Below are positions 39,556-48,452 of a DNA stretch of 62,000 nucleotides, piece after piece (within the stretch, counting starts at the first letter, position 1; every line of letters starts with the position of its first letter). The stretch comes from Symbiodinium natans. Its lineage: Eukaryota > Sar > Dinophyceae > Suessiales > Symbiodiniaceae. The notes beneath the pieces were generated by a model. The model saw only the letters and a list, made by a program, of their open reading frames with translations, was not told the DNA's origin and did no database searches. A program made the translations under genes and the position numbers. Location: contig CAJNDS010002397.1 of assembly GCA_905221605.1 (NCBI GenBank), forward strand, positions 1 through 62,000, in the 5' to 3' direction.

Positions 39556-40322
39556 CTGGTCTTACTTTCTTTTTGGACTTGATCAGTGAGTTGAAGCTTC
39601 GGGTCCCTAAGGAACTTGTTCAAAATCTCAGTCAGCTTCCAATCTAGCTTCGTGAGACCATCGGCTGCCATAAGGCTTGTTGGCACCCACCGAAAGTCTT
39701 CAGGCTTCACACACTGCTGTATGCTCCTGATATTTATCAGAGAGCGTTTGTCGCTGACTCCAGGATTTTCAGCTATCACAGTGTCATACAAACTCTTGGC
39801 ATCTGTTACTTGAACATTCGGGAAAACAGGTGGTGCCTTGAGTGCTTGATGTCCTGTGAAAAGCTCACTCAAGCAGAGGTTCGCGAAGCCTGCTCTGTCA
39901 GAGCCCTCGTCTGCAGCACTTGCCTCGGCTGCCAGCGTTGACCTACAAACTCTTGCCGACCTTGCAGACTTCCAGTCCACTAGCGTCCCTTTCGTGATCA
40001 CGGCGGTCACGCGGACCTGGCTCAGGAAGACAAGGACGCCGTACTGCGATTTGAGCTCGGCGTTAGCAAAGCTGGAGTCGGTGTAGGTCACGAAGCAGCT
40101 GTCCTTATTCAGGGCGATGTCCTGGTAAACTAAACCATCTCGAGGAGTGGCTTTTAAGAACTCCACCGCTTCGTAGAGTCGCTGGAGGTCCTTGTAGTCG
40201 GTAGCCTTTCCCCGGTTACTCAACGAAACCAAGGGTCCGATTTCTGGCCTTGTCTGGCCGGCAATCCACTGCAGGCTGCCGCTGACGCTGCGAAAGTCTG
40301 CCCATTCACTGGGCGTCAAGTT
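39537..40322 (-). CDS. Copia RNase H domain
   Basis: Degrades the RNA strand during reverse transcription. Catalytic carboxylates are visible in VTYTDSSFANAE, TLAAEASAADEG and QVTDAKSLYDTV, and the region ends QKESKTSVKDRA. It begins NLTPSEWADFRSVSGSLQW, which continues the RT in the -1 frame. The RT frame stops at TGA (40316-40318) two codons past GCAAAC, so a -1 slip or a single-base indel would join them. Confidence 0.85.
   Translation of the reverse strand, partial: NLTPSEWADFRSVSGSLQWIAGQTRPEIGPLVSLSNRGKATDYKDLQRLYEAVEFLKATPRDGLVYQDIALNKDSCFVTYTDSSFANAELKSQYGVLVFLSQVRVTAVITKGTLVDWKSARSARVCRSTLAAEASAADEGSDRAGFANLCLSELFTGHQALKAPPVFPNVQVTDAKSLYDTVIAENPGVSDKRSLINIRSIQQCVKPEDFRWVPTSLMAADGLTKLDWKLTEILNKFLRDPKLQLTDQVQKESKTSVKDRA
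39556..39578 (-). other. Polypurine tract of the copia-like element
   Basis: In element sense AAAAAGAAAGTAAGACCAG lies directly before the 3' LTR, as expected for plus-strand priming. Confidence 0.65.
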
Positions 40323-42646
40323 TGCAGCTTGCGAGCGATCTTGCCTCCTTCCATGCCCTCGATGAACTCGGACTGAGTCACCAAGTACTTGAAGCGGCTG
40401 CCTTCTTGGTGAAGCCGTATCTCCTTTCCACGGTACACGGCGTGCTCCTCGGTCGTCACCTTGGTGATGCTGCCCCACACGAACATGTTCTCCAACAGGT
40501 GCAGTGGGAAGCTCTCGCTGTACGTCGCGAGGAAGTCGTCGACGTGGATGATCACCACTGCTTGGAGCTTGTTGCCGTCGCCGATGTAGTAGTACAAGCA
40601 TCTGTCGAACGAATGCCGCTTGAAGCCGCGCTCGAGCATGGTCTTGTGCACTCGCAGGTACCAAACTCTTGGCGCGTTGGGCAATCCATAGCAGTTGCCT
40701 GTCACAAGGTAGAGCTCGGCTGGGAAGCTGCCGGTGGCCTCGATCAAAGGGTCCCTTGGGGGCCGCATGTACAGTGGGCCGTCGCACTCTGAAGCATCTT
40801 GATCTCCTTGAAGAAATGCCGATTTGGCATCTGACGCCCACAAGTGCCAGCGTTCGCCAGTGTAGTTGTACTCCTTGTTGATGCCGGCCGCGGCTATTGT
40901 CATAAGCAGCGATTCCGAGAGCCTTGTCGGAGTCGGCGAATCGCGGGTTATCTGGAACAAATCCGGGTCAGCACAGCCTCTGATGACCACACGGCACTTG
41001 GGTCTCAAGGGACCTATGCCTTTCGACTTGTCCCGGTAGGCTGCCCGCGACTTGAGTATGCGGCGGGACAGCTTCGCATCGCCCAGGATGCGCTTGGCCT
41101 CCCGGTGGGATATTGGTTGAATCCCGCCCCACGACATCCAGTTGTCGTTCTCGACACGAGTGGCCTCGAGGTAGGCGTCCAGCTGAGGCTTCGGGAGAAT
41201 TGTCAGCTGTCTCCAGGGAATTTCTCGGTCAAGTTGTTTAAGCTCTTTTCGGCTGTGGGTCCTGGAGTTTGATGTGCTCATCGAGTTGTCGTCCGAGGAC
41301 TCGTCGCTCCTTTCGGGCTCCTCGGTCACGCCGGCCTCGTTCATCTCCTTCTTGCGGACGCCGCTGTTCAGGTAGCACTTGTAAAAGTAGTTCCGCTTGA
41401 AGGGAATGTTGTTGTAGCCGCCGTCGTCTTGGTAGTCTCGGAGCGTCACCTCGCCGTTGTCGTGGTAGTTGAAGTTCAGCGGCCTGCTCGTCACAAGAAC
41501 TGCCGCCGGCCGCTTCTGAGGTAGAGAAGGTAGCTCTTCCTCGGGCGTTTCCATGGCCTGCGCTTGAGCTGGCCGAGTGGAAGCTGACGCTTGCTCAGCA
41601 AGGTTCGGCTGAGTCTCCTGTGCATCTGTGTCGTTAGCATCGTGGTGCTCGTTGTGCGTGACGTGTCCACCTGGTTCAAGTGGAGGTTGTCGCAGCGGAA
41701 GCGACGTGTAGTCTGGAGTCCCAGGCGCTGCGTTCAAAGGTGTAGCGGGCAGTCCTGGGCTCAAGGCTGGAGAGGCGTACTGGGCGCTGTCGTACTGTGC
41801 ACTGTCGTACTGCAGCGCCTCTTGACGACGGTCACTGGTGACCCTTCTCGTCAGCGGTGTCCTGGAACGCCCCCTCCTGGTACTCCTCGGTGTAGGCGGC
41901 ACAGGCGAAGCCGGAATACTGAACTGGATAGACCTGTTGTCTTGCGCCACAATTTGCTGAAAGACGGGCCCCACGTGAGTCTGCTGTTGCTGCTGGATGT
42001 GAGTCCGCGGTCGCTGCCGACGACTGCTATCATCGTCCTTGGGCCTCGGGCTGCGAGTCTGCTGCTGCTGTCGAGCGTCGTCGGGTTGTGGTAGTGGAAC
42101 GACTTCAACTGGAGCTGGGGGAAGCGGTCGTGGTAGTTCACGTGTCCTTTGAGGTTGGTCTCCAGGAGCAAGCTTCCAAAAGAAGGTAGTAGAACCGGTC
42201 CACGGCTCCTCGAAGGTGTGATGGCTCGAAGGGTCGCGCCACTGGTCTTCAGGAAGTTGTTCGTCTCCTTCGTTGCGGTGTGTCCTGCGTGCTTCTGCCA
42301 GGTCCTCGAGGTTGAAGTCACACTCGTGAGGTTGTGGTACGTAAAGTTCACGCCGTGGCGCAACGTGCACTCGACTCACACCCTCTTGTGTGTACCTCCA
42401 GTAGTCCTGTAGTTGTTGCAGCTCGGGTGGTAGTCCTGGAGGCGGTAGCAGGTTGTCGCCCGGGTCGCCAGTTGGTTCTTGAAGTTCACCTGGAGGTTCT
42501 TCGGTGTGGTCTTCCCACATGGCATCTTTGAGGTTGTTCTCAGCATCGCGGAGAATCTTCACATCCTCGGTGCTCGGTGTCCATTCTTCCCATCCGCAAG
42601 CTCGACGTACTTGGTTGGCCGCGACCTTGACAATAGTGCTTCCGAC
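40316..42646 (-). CDS. Copia reverse transcriptase
   Basis: In the same frame as the integrase but after an in-frame TAG. A long Gln/Pro-rich linker (about 42400-41400) leads into RT proper: NDNWMSWGGIQPISHREAKR, KCRVVIRGCADPD, WHLWASDAKSAFLQGDQDA (first catalytic Asp), LVTGNCYGLPNAPRVWYLRV and VVIIHVDDFLATY (the x-V-D-D box, about 40530). The start shown is the codon after the TAG. Without readthrough this part would not be joined to the integrase. It ends at TGA 40316-40318. Confidence 0.88.
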   Translation of the reverse strand, partial: VGSTIVKVAANQVRRACGWEEWTPSTEDVKILRDAENNLKDAMWEDHTEEPPGELQEPTGDPGDNLLPPPGLPPELQQLQDYWRYTQEGVSRVHVAPRRELYVPQPHECDFNLEDLAEARRTHRNEGDEQLPEDQWRDPSSHHTFEEPWTGSTTFFWKLAPGDQPQRTRELPRPLPPAPVEVVPLPQPDDARQQQQTRSPRPKDDDSSRRQRPRTHIQQQQQTHVGPVFQQIVAQDNRSIQFSIPASPVPPTPRSTRRGRSRTPLTRRVTSDRRQEALQYDSAQYDSAQYASPALSPGLPATPLNAAPGTPDYTSLPLRQPPLEPGGHVTHNEHHDANDTDAQETQPNLAEQASASTRPAQAQAMETPEEELPSLPQKRPAAVLVTSRPLNFNYHDNGEVTLRDYQDDGGYNNIPFKRNYFYKCYLNSGVRKKEMNEAGVTEEPERSDESSDDNSMSTSNSRTHSRKELKQLDREIPWRQLTILPKPQLDAYLEATRVENDNWMSWGGIQPISHREAKRILGDAKLSRRILKSRAAYRDKSKGIGPLRPKCRVVIRGCADPDLFQITRDSPTPTRLSESLLMTIAAAGINKEYNYTGERWHLWASDAKSAFLQGDQDASECDGPLYMRPPRDPLIEATGSFPAELYLVTGNCYGLPNAPRVWYLRVHKTMLERGFKRHSFDRCLYYYIGDGNKLQAVVIIHVDDFLATYSESFPLHLLENMFVWGSITKVTTEEHAVYRGKEIRLHQEGSRFKYLVTQSEFIEGMEGGKIARKLQT

Positions 42647-44575
42647 CTACAACCACAAAGATTTCCTGTCCGGATCTAGTGAAAGGAATCGGCCCAAACA
42701 CCAAGCACCTTTTTTATGCTGACGGGAACGCCCTGACCATCGCCAATAAGCAATGGGTTGTCCAGCCTGGAAGTCATTGGCATCTTGATGTCGCGTCTTT
42801 CTCAGCAAAGCGCGCCGAATGGCGCTGGAAGAGTTGAACTCTGCCAGGGCCTTGAGGGCGTCAGCACGCAGAAGTTCTGGCGCCAACCGTTTTTCTCCAG
42901 CTTCTGGTGAAAGCACGAGGGACCTTGGATCGGAACAGATATCTCCCAATGGCCTCGGCACTCTGCCGAAAACTGCCTGGAAGGGAGATCTTCCGTACGA
43001 ATAGGTGCTGCTGTTCATGCTGAAGGTGACGGCGGGCAGGACCTTGTTCAGCTCCTCGATGGTGTGGATGCCCCGCTCGTCGATGATGCGCTCGGCAAGG
43101 GTCCTCATGAGGCTGTTTCGGCGCTCGATTTTGCCAAGGCGATGGTGAGCTTCTGCAGGTATTACCTCATGTAGCACGCCACTTCGTCCATGCCAGGCGG
43201 CTACATCGGCCGCAAACTCTCCTCCAGCGTCACACTTGAAGTGCAAAGGGAGCCCAAGAGGACGGTACCAGATGTCCAAAAGGCATTGGAGTACTTCCGA
43301 AGGGTTCCTGGAGGTCAGGGCTTTGCTGGCGTGGTAGTTCGTCGCCTCGCAGGTGACGCCGATCACGGGGATGGCGGTGCCGGTGATGATCCTGATGTAG
43401 ACCAAATCTGCCTGCAGCACCTCGCCGAAGTAGCCGGTGAAGATGGGTGCCACCGAAGACACCGGCGGAGGCCTTGGCTTCTGCATTCTCAGGCAGCTGC
43501 CGCACCTCAAGCAGTCAAGTCCCTGCAGCACTTTTCGAGAAAGGTTGCCGCTGGCCGCCAACATGCGTATCAACTCGGCCCGTGCGGGGTGACCCATATT
43601 TACGTGCAAACGGGCCAAACTGTACTGCAGCTTCTTGTCCACCTCCCGCGGCGGGTCCTCGAACCACAGCTCGGTGTCGAAACCATGCAGAGGTCGCGTG
43701 CTTGACTGTCCTGGTGTCTCATCGGGGCTCGTCTCCTGAGCTTCAGGTGGTTTGTTTGGCACACCGTAGAAGAAAACAGCCACACGGATTGGCTTGGCAA
43801 AGCGCTGTTTGGGATAGGACACCTGGGAAAGGTCCTCGGATTCTATCGCAACTTCCCCAGTGGTGAGCATCAGCGCTGCGCCTCGATGCGTGAAGGGTAT
43901 ATCCTGCGGCCATCGCCGGGACTGTGGTGTCCAGGCAGCTTGCACGCGTTCCAGTTGCCACGGCACGAGTTGACTAAGAACTTCTCGAAGAGGGTCGCCG
44001 GGATTGAGGTTGAAGGGCTTCTTATGGGTGTTGGAGAAGCGCTGCTCAATCTCGTTCAGTACTTGCTTCCAGGTCTCCGGGTCGTTCAGAGGCCGCGCGT
44101 ACATCACATCGAAGGTCTTATGCTGAAACCGAGAAGGGAAGCGTCGCCTAGCCTCTTCCTGGACACCTTGAAGCCCCGAAGATATCAAACCAAAGCACGG
44201 GTAACCCTTCTTGCGCACGGACTTCGTAGGCTGGTCCTGGCAGTACATCAGCTGTTCCTCGGTGAGCTTGTTCCCCAACCGGTCCAGCACCGCCCGGCTG
44301 TTTGAGATCCATTGGTGCTGCTGGGTCGTAGGATATCCTTGCTCATCCTCCTCTCCATAAGCACCTGCGTGGCACACGGTTTTATGCACATCCTTGATTT
44401 CCAAGAGGGAGGCTGCGCACTCACGTTGCCAGAATCGGCCGCGTGGGTCGTGCTCCAAGGAATAGCCGACCATGGTGACATTGTTCACGGCAAGCCAAGG
44501 CTCCGAGGTTGTACAGGTCATCGAGGTTGCCAAATTGTGCGTCGCCGGCATTCTTGTGGGGCCACCGACACACAA
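42647..44575 (-). CDS. Methyltransferase-like C-part and copia integrase
   Basis: The first about 100 codons (YSLEHDPRGRFWQRECAASL, then CHAGAYGEEDEQGYP) continue, in a shifted frame, the methyltransferase-like module begun in the upstream ORF. The integrase follows: zinc-binding H...H/C-x2-C (LHVNMGHPARAELIRML, CLRCGSCLRM), then the triad Asp in EVLQADLVYI, Asp in HFKCDAGGEFAADV and Glu in GKIERRNSLMRT, and NSSTYSYGRSPFQAVFG. The frame ends in TAG at 42647-42649 within KSLWL*VGSTIVKVA. Sense continues in the same frame, and TGG to TAG is a single change. Confidence 0.85.
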   Translation of the reverse strand: MCVGGPTRMPATHNLATSMTCTTSEPWLAVNNVTMVGYSLEHDPRGRFWQRECAASLLEIKDVHKTVCHAGAYGEEDEQGYPTTQQHQWISNSRAVLDRLGNKLTEEQLMYCQDQPTKSVRKKGYPCFGLISSGLQGVQEEARRRFPSRFQHKTFDVMYARPLNDPETWKQVLNEIEQRFSNTHKKPFNLNPGDPLREVLSQLVPWQLERVQAAWTPQSRRWPQDIPFTHRGAALMLTTGEVAIESEDLSQVSYPKQRFAKPIRVAVFFYGVPNKPPEAQETSPDETPGQSSTRPLHGFDTELWFEDPPREVDKKLQYSLARLHVNMGHPARAELIRMLAASGNLSRKVLQGLDCLRCGSCLRMQKPRPPPVSSVAPIFTGYFGEVLQADLVYIRIITGTAIPVIGVTCEATNYHASKALTSRNPSEVLQCLLDIWYRPLGLPLHFKCDAGGEFAADVAAWHGRSGVLHEVIPAEAHHRLGKIERRNSLMRTLAERIIDERGIHTIEELNKVLPAVTFSMNSSTYSYGRSPFQAVFGRVPRPLGDICSDPRSLVLSPEAGEKRLAPELLRADALKALAEFNSSSAIRRALLRKTRHQDANDFQAGQPIAYWRWSGRSRQHKKGAWCLGRFLSLDPDRKSLWL

Positions 44576-47500
44576 GGAAAAGTGGTCTCAGCTGCCGCAC
44601 CGCGTTTTTTAACGTATTGGTCTGCTCCTTGTCATTGAGATCCTGGCCGTAGACAAAGTCGAGGGGCTGGAGCGCCGTGAGGCCGTAGTGCCGCGCCGTC
44701 ATGGTGATGCCGGCCGTGCCCGCGAAGATTTCAAGCACATCAATCTTTGGCAGGCTGTAGACGCTCTTGTAAAAGGGCATCTCCTGGTGCTGCTCAACCT
44801 CGAAGCTGTAGTTCTCGCGCGCCTTGCGCACCTCGCTCACGAGCCATGTTTGATGCCCCCTCCTCAATCCTGAGGTGGCACCAGGCTCCAGTCGTAGGTG
44901 TCGCTCAGGTCGTCGTCGATCTGCTCGTTCTCCTGCTCCTCTTCGGCCGGGGCCTGCTGAAGAGCATCGCCGCCCACCGCCTGCATGCGCTGGGCTGCTC
45001 GGGCCCTCGTCTGCTGCAACACTGCTTGCCCTTGTTGGTGACTGCCCTCCATCTGCATGGAACGAACCTCGGCCTCCGTGAAGTCCAGTTCGCTCCGACA
45101 GGGCGGCGAAGGTTTGGCCTTTGCCGTCAGTCCAGTCACCGACCGGCTCCCCGAAGAAGAAGCCGTTGAGCATTGCACGTCCATCCCCGGCAACAACCGG
45201 ATCGCCCATTCCCATTTCGCTCCATATGTGCGAGAGGGAGGCAACGGCCGCTGCGATGGTGTAGAGGGCAGCTCTTCCCACGCTCCGTGCACCCATTTCC
45301 ACCTTGTTCCGCACTGGCAACACTTTTGGAACTGGCCGTGGCGATTGCCGCTTCGAGCCAGCATCGCCGCGGGATGTTCGCAGGGCATCTGGAGGTAGTT
45401 GATCAAGTTGTCGGTCCACCGCTGGTGCATCGGGTCCTGGTGCACCAGCCAAGAGCGTGGTCGAAGTCGAAGGCGAACCGTCTGCGCCATGAAGCGCAGG
45501 AGCTGCATCTCGGCGCCGAAGATTATCAGCACCATTTTGCGCCACTTCTGAAGCCATTGAGGCGGCGGCAGCGATGTGAACATGTGTTGGCGAGGTCTCT
45601 GAGGCAGGGGCTGTCACAAACTCCACGTCTGGGTCATCTTGATCCAGAACGCTGCTCAGTGACTTCCATTGCGCAAAATGCTTCTTGGGGAACTTGTTCA
45701 GGGCCAAGCAGACGTGCCCACTAATCTTGACGATGGGGACCTCTACGCCGAACACCCCAAGGTAGGCAACACCTTTGGGGAAATCCAGAACGGCTTTGAG
45801 TTTCTTCGAAATCATTCCCAAGCTCAACAACAGCGGTATCTCACTGCCACCATCCATCACTGAAGCCCCAAACAGCGAACATGTTTGCAAGGTGCCATCT
45901 AGACATGTTGGGAAGTACGCATGCTCACTGCTGATTTGGATGGGCCCGGTGCCGAACTGAAAGCCTTCGTTCTCGGGTCTCAGCTTCGCATCCAGCTTGA
46001 AACTCCTAAGTTGCTCACGGTGGCTGTTCAACCATGTCTTGCTACACAAACTTCTCTGACAGGCGGTGTCAAGAACAGCGAATCCAGCATAATCCCCAGG
46101 ACGACTAAGAAAAACTTCTTGAGGAGGACCAACAAACGCAGTCATGAAGGTTGTGAAGTATGACCCGTACTCTTGTGTCTGCTCGTGCTCTTGTTCGGCT
46201 TCGGGGTCTTGGACGGGGCTGCTGCTCTCGAAGGAAACCGACTTGTCTAGGCCCGCTGGGTGGAACACCGTGAGGACTTTCTTTGGCGCTGCTCCCTTCT
46301 TGTCGTGCCTGTCGCCCTTCGGAAGCGAAGTGGTAGAAGAAGAGGCTGAGGAGCCGCGACCGCCTTTGGCGCTCACGGGGCAGGACTCATCCCCTTGCCA
46401 GTGGCCTTTCTGGCCGCAAGCCATACAATGGCTATTCTTTTTGCGCTGCTCCAAACCTTTGTCTCTGCCACCTCCAGAGAATTTCCTTCCCAGGGTGACT
46501 CCTTGGAGTCTTCTCGCAGTCACGGTCAAGCAATCTGCCACTTCGCGCATGACGTCCTCGATGTTCTCGGGGTCGTCCTGGGGCACAAGCTCCTCGTCGT
46601 CATCGTCGCCCTGTGCGTCGTCGTCGTCTTCTTCCGGGATTCCCGGCATGTCGTCTTCGCCTTGGTCTTCGTCATCTGGCGCCTCTTCAGCAACATAAGC
46701 ACGATGAACTTTTCCATGCTTGCCGTGGCCCTTCGGTCCTCGGCCTCCTTTTCCTTGGTCCTTGCCGCCCTTTGGTGCTCCTCGCTGACTGCCATCTGGA
46801 TATCCAGACGTCCGATGCTGCACGTTCTCGAACTCCCGGTGGTAGGCCACAGGTGGCGTCGCCCTATGTTCAGGAAACTGCAGCTGGGCCGACTCGCGTA
46901 TGCTGTCAAAGTGCAAGCTCTGGCCCGTCGCCACAAGGATGAGGCGCTGCTGTTCCGAAGTAAGGCGCATCCTGTCCAGCAACCGGCTGCCACGGGACTC
47001 GGCATCATACATCGCATTCACGTCGATCCTTGCAGCCAACAAAGATTTCTCGGTCCGGTGATATCTGTTGCAAAAGGACCTGATCGATTCGCTGTTGTTT
47101 CGACCAAGGTATTCATAGTCGTGCAGGAACTTTCGCTTGAGGTAGATTGCACGTGTTTGGAGAGGCCGCCTCAAAGACTGCAAGATATTCTCTATCCCGC
47201 TCGGCGAGTCTATCTCGCCCATGTCCATGAACTCTAGCTCCTCTTCCGCCTCGCCTCTCAGAGACACGTAGAGCATCATCGCGGCCTCGTTCTTCGGCAT
47301 GAAGGAGGAAACTTGCCTTTCCCACACTCGCACTTTTCTCTCATACCTGTCATACGCACGCACATCTTCCCGCGCATAGTTCCAGGTCGGTGGCTGAGGG
47401 GGCGCCCCGCCACGGTACTTGACTCCGGGCTTGGGTCCTTTGGAGAAAGACCACTCACCATCACTGCCGCGGTCCTTCTTCGAGAAGATCCCCCCCATGT

Positions 47501-48269
47501 CCTTTAGGAGCTTTCCCCTCCAGGTGCCACGGCCGTCAACATCTCGATCTTGTTCAGGGTCGTGACCTCCAGGCTGTCCTCGGGGCTGTACTTCCGGAGG
47601 GCGCCGATCTTGTCCTGAAGGTTCAGCTCGAGGTCGTTGGCCGCCGCTCTTCGCCGCAGCCGCTGCCGCCGCGCGTCGTTGTCGTCGAGAAAGTCGTCGT
47701 AGTGGCTCCAAAGTGTCTGGGTCCACGGTCGGGTCCGTCGTCGCCCGCTCCGACTCTGCTGTCTCACGGCGGTGTCCCTCGGCCCACTCTTGCCAAGGGA
47801 AGCTTCCAGCGGGACGCCGGGCTTCACGAGCCGACGGCGAAGTCGAAGACAGGCCATCCAAGGTCGAAGGTCGCCAAGGTGTCCCGGGCGAAGCGTCGAA
47901 ACCATTGGGCTCAGGGTCTGCACGCGGAACATACACCCACGTTCCTGCTGGCGCCAGCCGTCGGCCGGGTGCGCTGCTGTTGTAGAAGTCTCTGCTGGAG
48001 CACACCGAGCAAAACCATCCATCTTGGTCCCGGCTGAACTGCTCGCTCTCACATCTAAAGCAAACCCAGCGTGGCGCAGGTGTTTCCAGGCGTGGTGGTT
48101 CCAAAGGTACCTCCTCAGATCGAAGCCTGTTCCCGCCGGATGTCGTGGCAGGAGGTTCGAGACCTGGTGGCATCCTCGGTGCAGCTGGAATCTCGGGCTG
48201 CTGTATTTCCTGGCGATCTTCATCGTCCAGCCAGTCGTCCAGCTCCTCCAAGCCAACATCAGCTGCCAT
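44421..48269 (-). CDS. Copia Gag, protease and methyltransferase-like N-part
   Basis: 1282 aa from the ATG at 48269 (MAADVGLEELDDWLDDEDRQ), 31 nt inside the 5' LTR. An N-terminal zinc ribbon (WVCFRCESEQF ... WFCSVCSSRDF) precedes a Gag core (YDRYERKVRVWERQVSSF, RRPLQTRAIYLKRKF). One zinc knuckle lies near residue 613 (CMACGQKGHWQGDESC, C-x2-C-x4-H-x6-C). A protease-like segment lies near 733 (AGFAVLDTACQRSLCSKTWL), in which the usual D(S/T)G reads DTA, a form I recall from other dinoflagellate copia proteins. Near 1183 is KIDVLEIFAGTAGITMTARH, followed by LQPLDFVYGQDL, a C5-methyltransferase-like SAM-binding start. The expected Pro-Cys loop is not seen (LFLVCRWPHKN). The frame ends at 44421 while the module continues in another frame. 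Confidence 0.85.
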   Translation of the reverse strand: MAADVGLEELDDWLDDEDRQEIQQPEIPAAPRMPPGLEPPATTSGGNRLRSEEVPLEPPRLETPAPRWVCFRCESEQFSRDQDGWFCSVCSSRDFYNSSAPGRRLAPAGTWVYVPRADPEPNGFDASPGTPWRPSTLDGLSSTSPSAREARRPAGSFPWQEWAEGHRRETAESERATTDPTVDPDTLEPLRRLSRRQRRAAAAAAAKSGGQRPRAEPSGQDRRPPEVQPRGQPGGHDPEQDRDVDGRGTWRGKLLKDMGGIFSKKDRGSDGEWSFSKGPKPGVKYRGGAPPQPPTWNYAREDVRAYDRYERKVRVWERQVSSFMPKNEAAMMLYVSLRGEAEEELEFMDMGEIDSPSGIENILQSLRRPLQTRAIYLKRKFLHDYEYLGRNNSESIRSFCNRYHRTEKSLLAARIDVNAMYDAESRGSRLLDRMRLTSEQQRLILVATGQSLHFDSIRESAQLQFPEHRATPPVAYHREFENVQHRTSGYPDGSQRGAPKGGKDQGKGGRGPKGHGKHGKVHRAYVAEEAPDDEDQGEDDMPGIPEEDDDDAQGDDDDEELVPQDDPENIEDVMREVADCLTVTARRLQGVTLGRKFSGGGRDKGLEQRKKNSHCMACGQKGHWQGDESCPVSAKGGRGSSASSSTTSLPKGDRHDKKGAAPKKVLTVFHPAGLDKSVSFESSSPVQDPEAEQEHEQTQEYGSYFTTFMTAFVGPPQEVFLSRPGDYAGFAVLDTACQRSLCSKTWLNSHREQLRSFKLDAKLRPENEGFQFGTGPIQISSEHAYFPTCLDGTLQTCSLFGASVMDGGSEIPLLLSLGMISKKLKAVLDFPKGVAYLGVFGVEVPIVKISGHVCLALNKFPKKHFAQWKSLSSVLDQDDPDVEFVTAPASETSPTHVHIAAAASMASEVAQNGADNLRRRDAAPALHGADGSPSTSTTLLAGAPGPDAPAVDRQLDQLPPDALRTSRGDAGSKRQSPRPVPKVLPVRNKVEMGARSVGRAALYTIAAAVASLSHIWSEMGMGDPVVAGDGRAMLNGFFFGEPVGDWTDGKGQTFAALSERTGLHGGRGSFHADGGQSPTRASSVAADEGPSSPAHAGGGRRCSSAGPGRRGAGERADRRRPERHLRLEPGATSGLRRGHQTWLVSEVRKARENYSFEVEQHQEMPFYKSVYSLPKIDVLEIFAGTAGITMTARHYGLTALQPLDFVYGQDLNDKEQTNTLKNAVRQLRPLFLVCRWPHKNAGDAQFGNLDDLYNLGALACREQCHHGRLFLGARPTRPILAT

Positions 48270-48300
48270 CTCGCGGGAGCAGGGAGGCTCCGGTGCCAAC
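48270..48300 (-). other. Candidate primer binding site
   Basis: In element sense TTGGCACCGGAGCCTCC begins next to the 5' LTR. A TGG start, complementary to a tRNA CCA end, fits a primer binding site. Which tRNA it pairs with cannot be decided from this window. Confidence 0.5.
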
Positions 48301-48452
48301 TGACAGCACTGCAATCTCTAACACCGAAAGAGCATGGCGCCTTTTTGCTCTAAAGAAAGTCCTGGCTCTCGGCCGCTCGAGAGGTAACAGTTCGGAGAAG
48401 CTCGTTCACTGAAAGCGCTCAAGTCCAATGGCGCTAAGCACGATCTTTCACA
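48301..48452 (-). repeat. 5' LTR of the copia-like element
   Basis: 152 bp, TG...CA, the near-identical partner of 39405-39555. Confidence 0.93.

Larger units (their letters stand above)
39405..48452 (-). mobile_element. 9-kb Ty1/copia-like LTR retrotransposon with methyltransferase-like module
   Basis: Flanked by 151/152-bp direct repeats that start TG and end CA and differ by one indel and one substitution. In element sense: Gag, protease, methyltransferase-like module, integrase, RT, RNase H, the copia order with one addition. The coding sequence is interrupted three times: a frame change in the methyltransferase-like part (44421-44575), an in-frame TAG (42647-42649), and a -1 change just before RNase H (about 40320). 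There is no clear target-site duplication (ATGTC left, ATTGT right). LTR similarity suggests a fairly recent insertion, so the breaks are either young mutations or recoding sites. Confidence 0.92.

Noticed and set aside
48301-48452. Spliced-leader-like sequence in the copia LTR (GCCATTGGACTTGAG)
   Set aside because: It needs several mismatches and a gap to align with the leader, so I do not treat it as a relic, unlike the 13-base exact match in the gypsy LTR.
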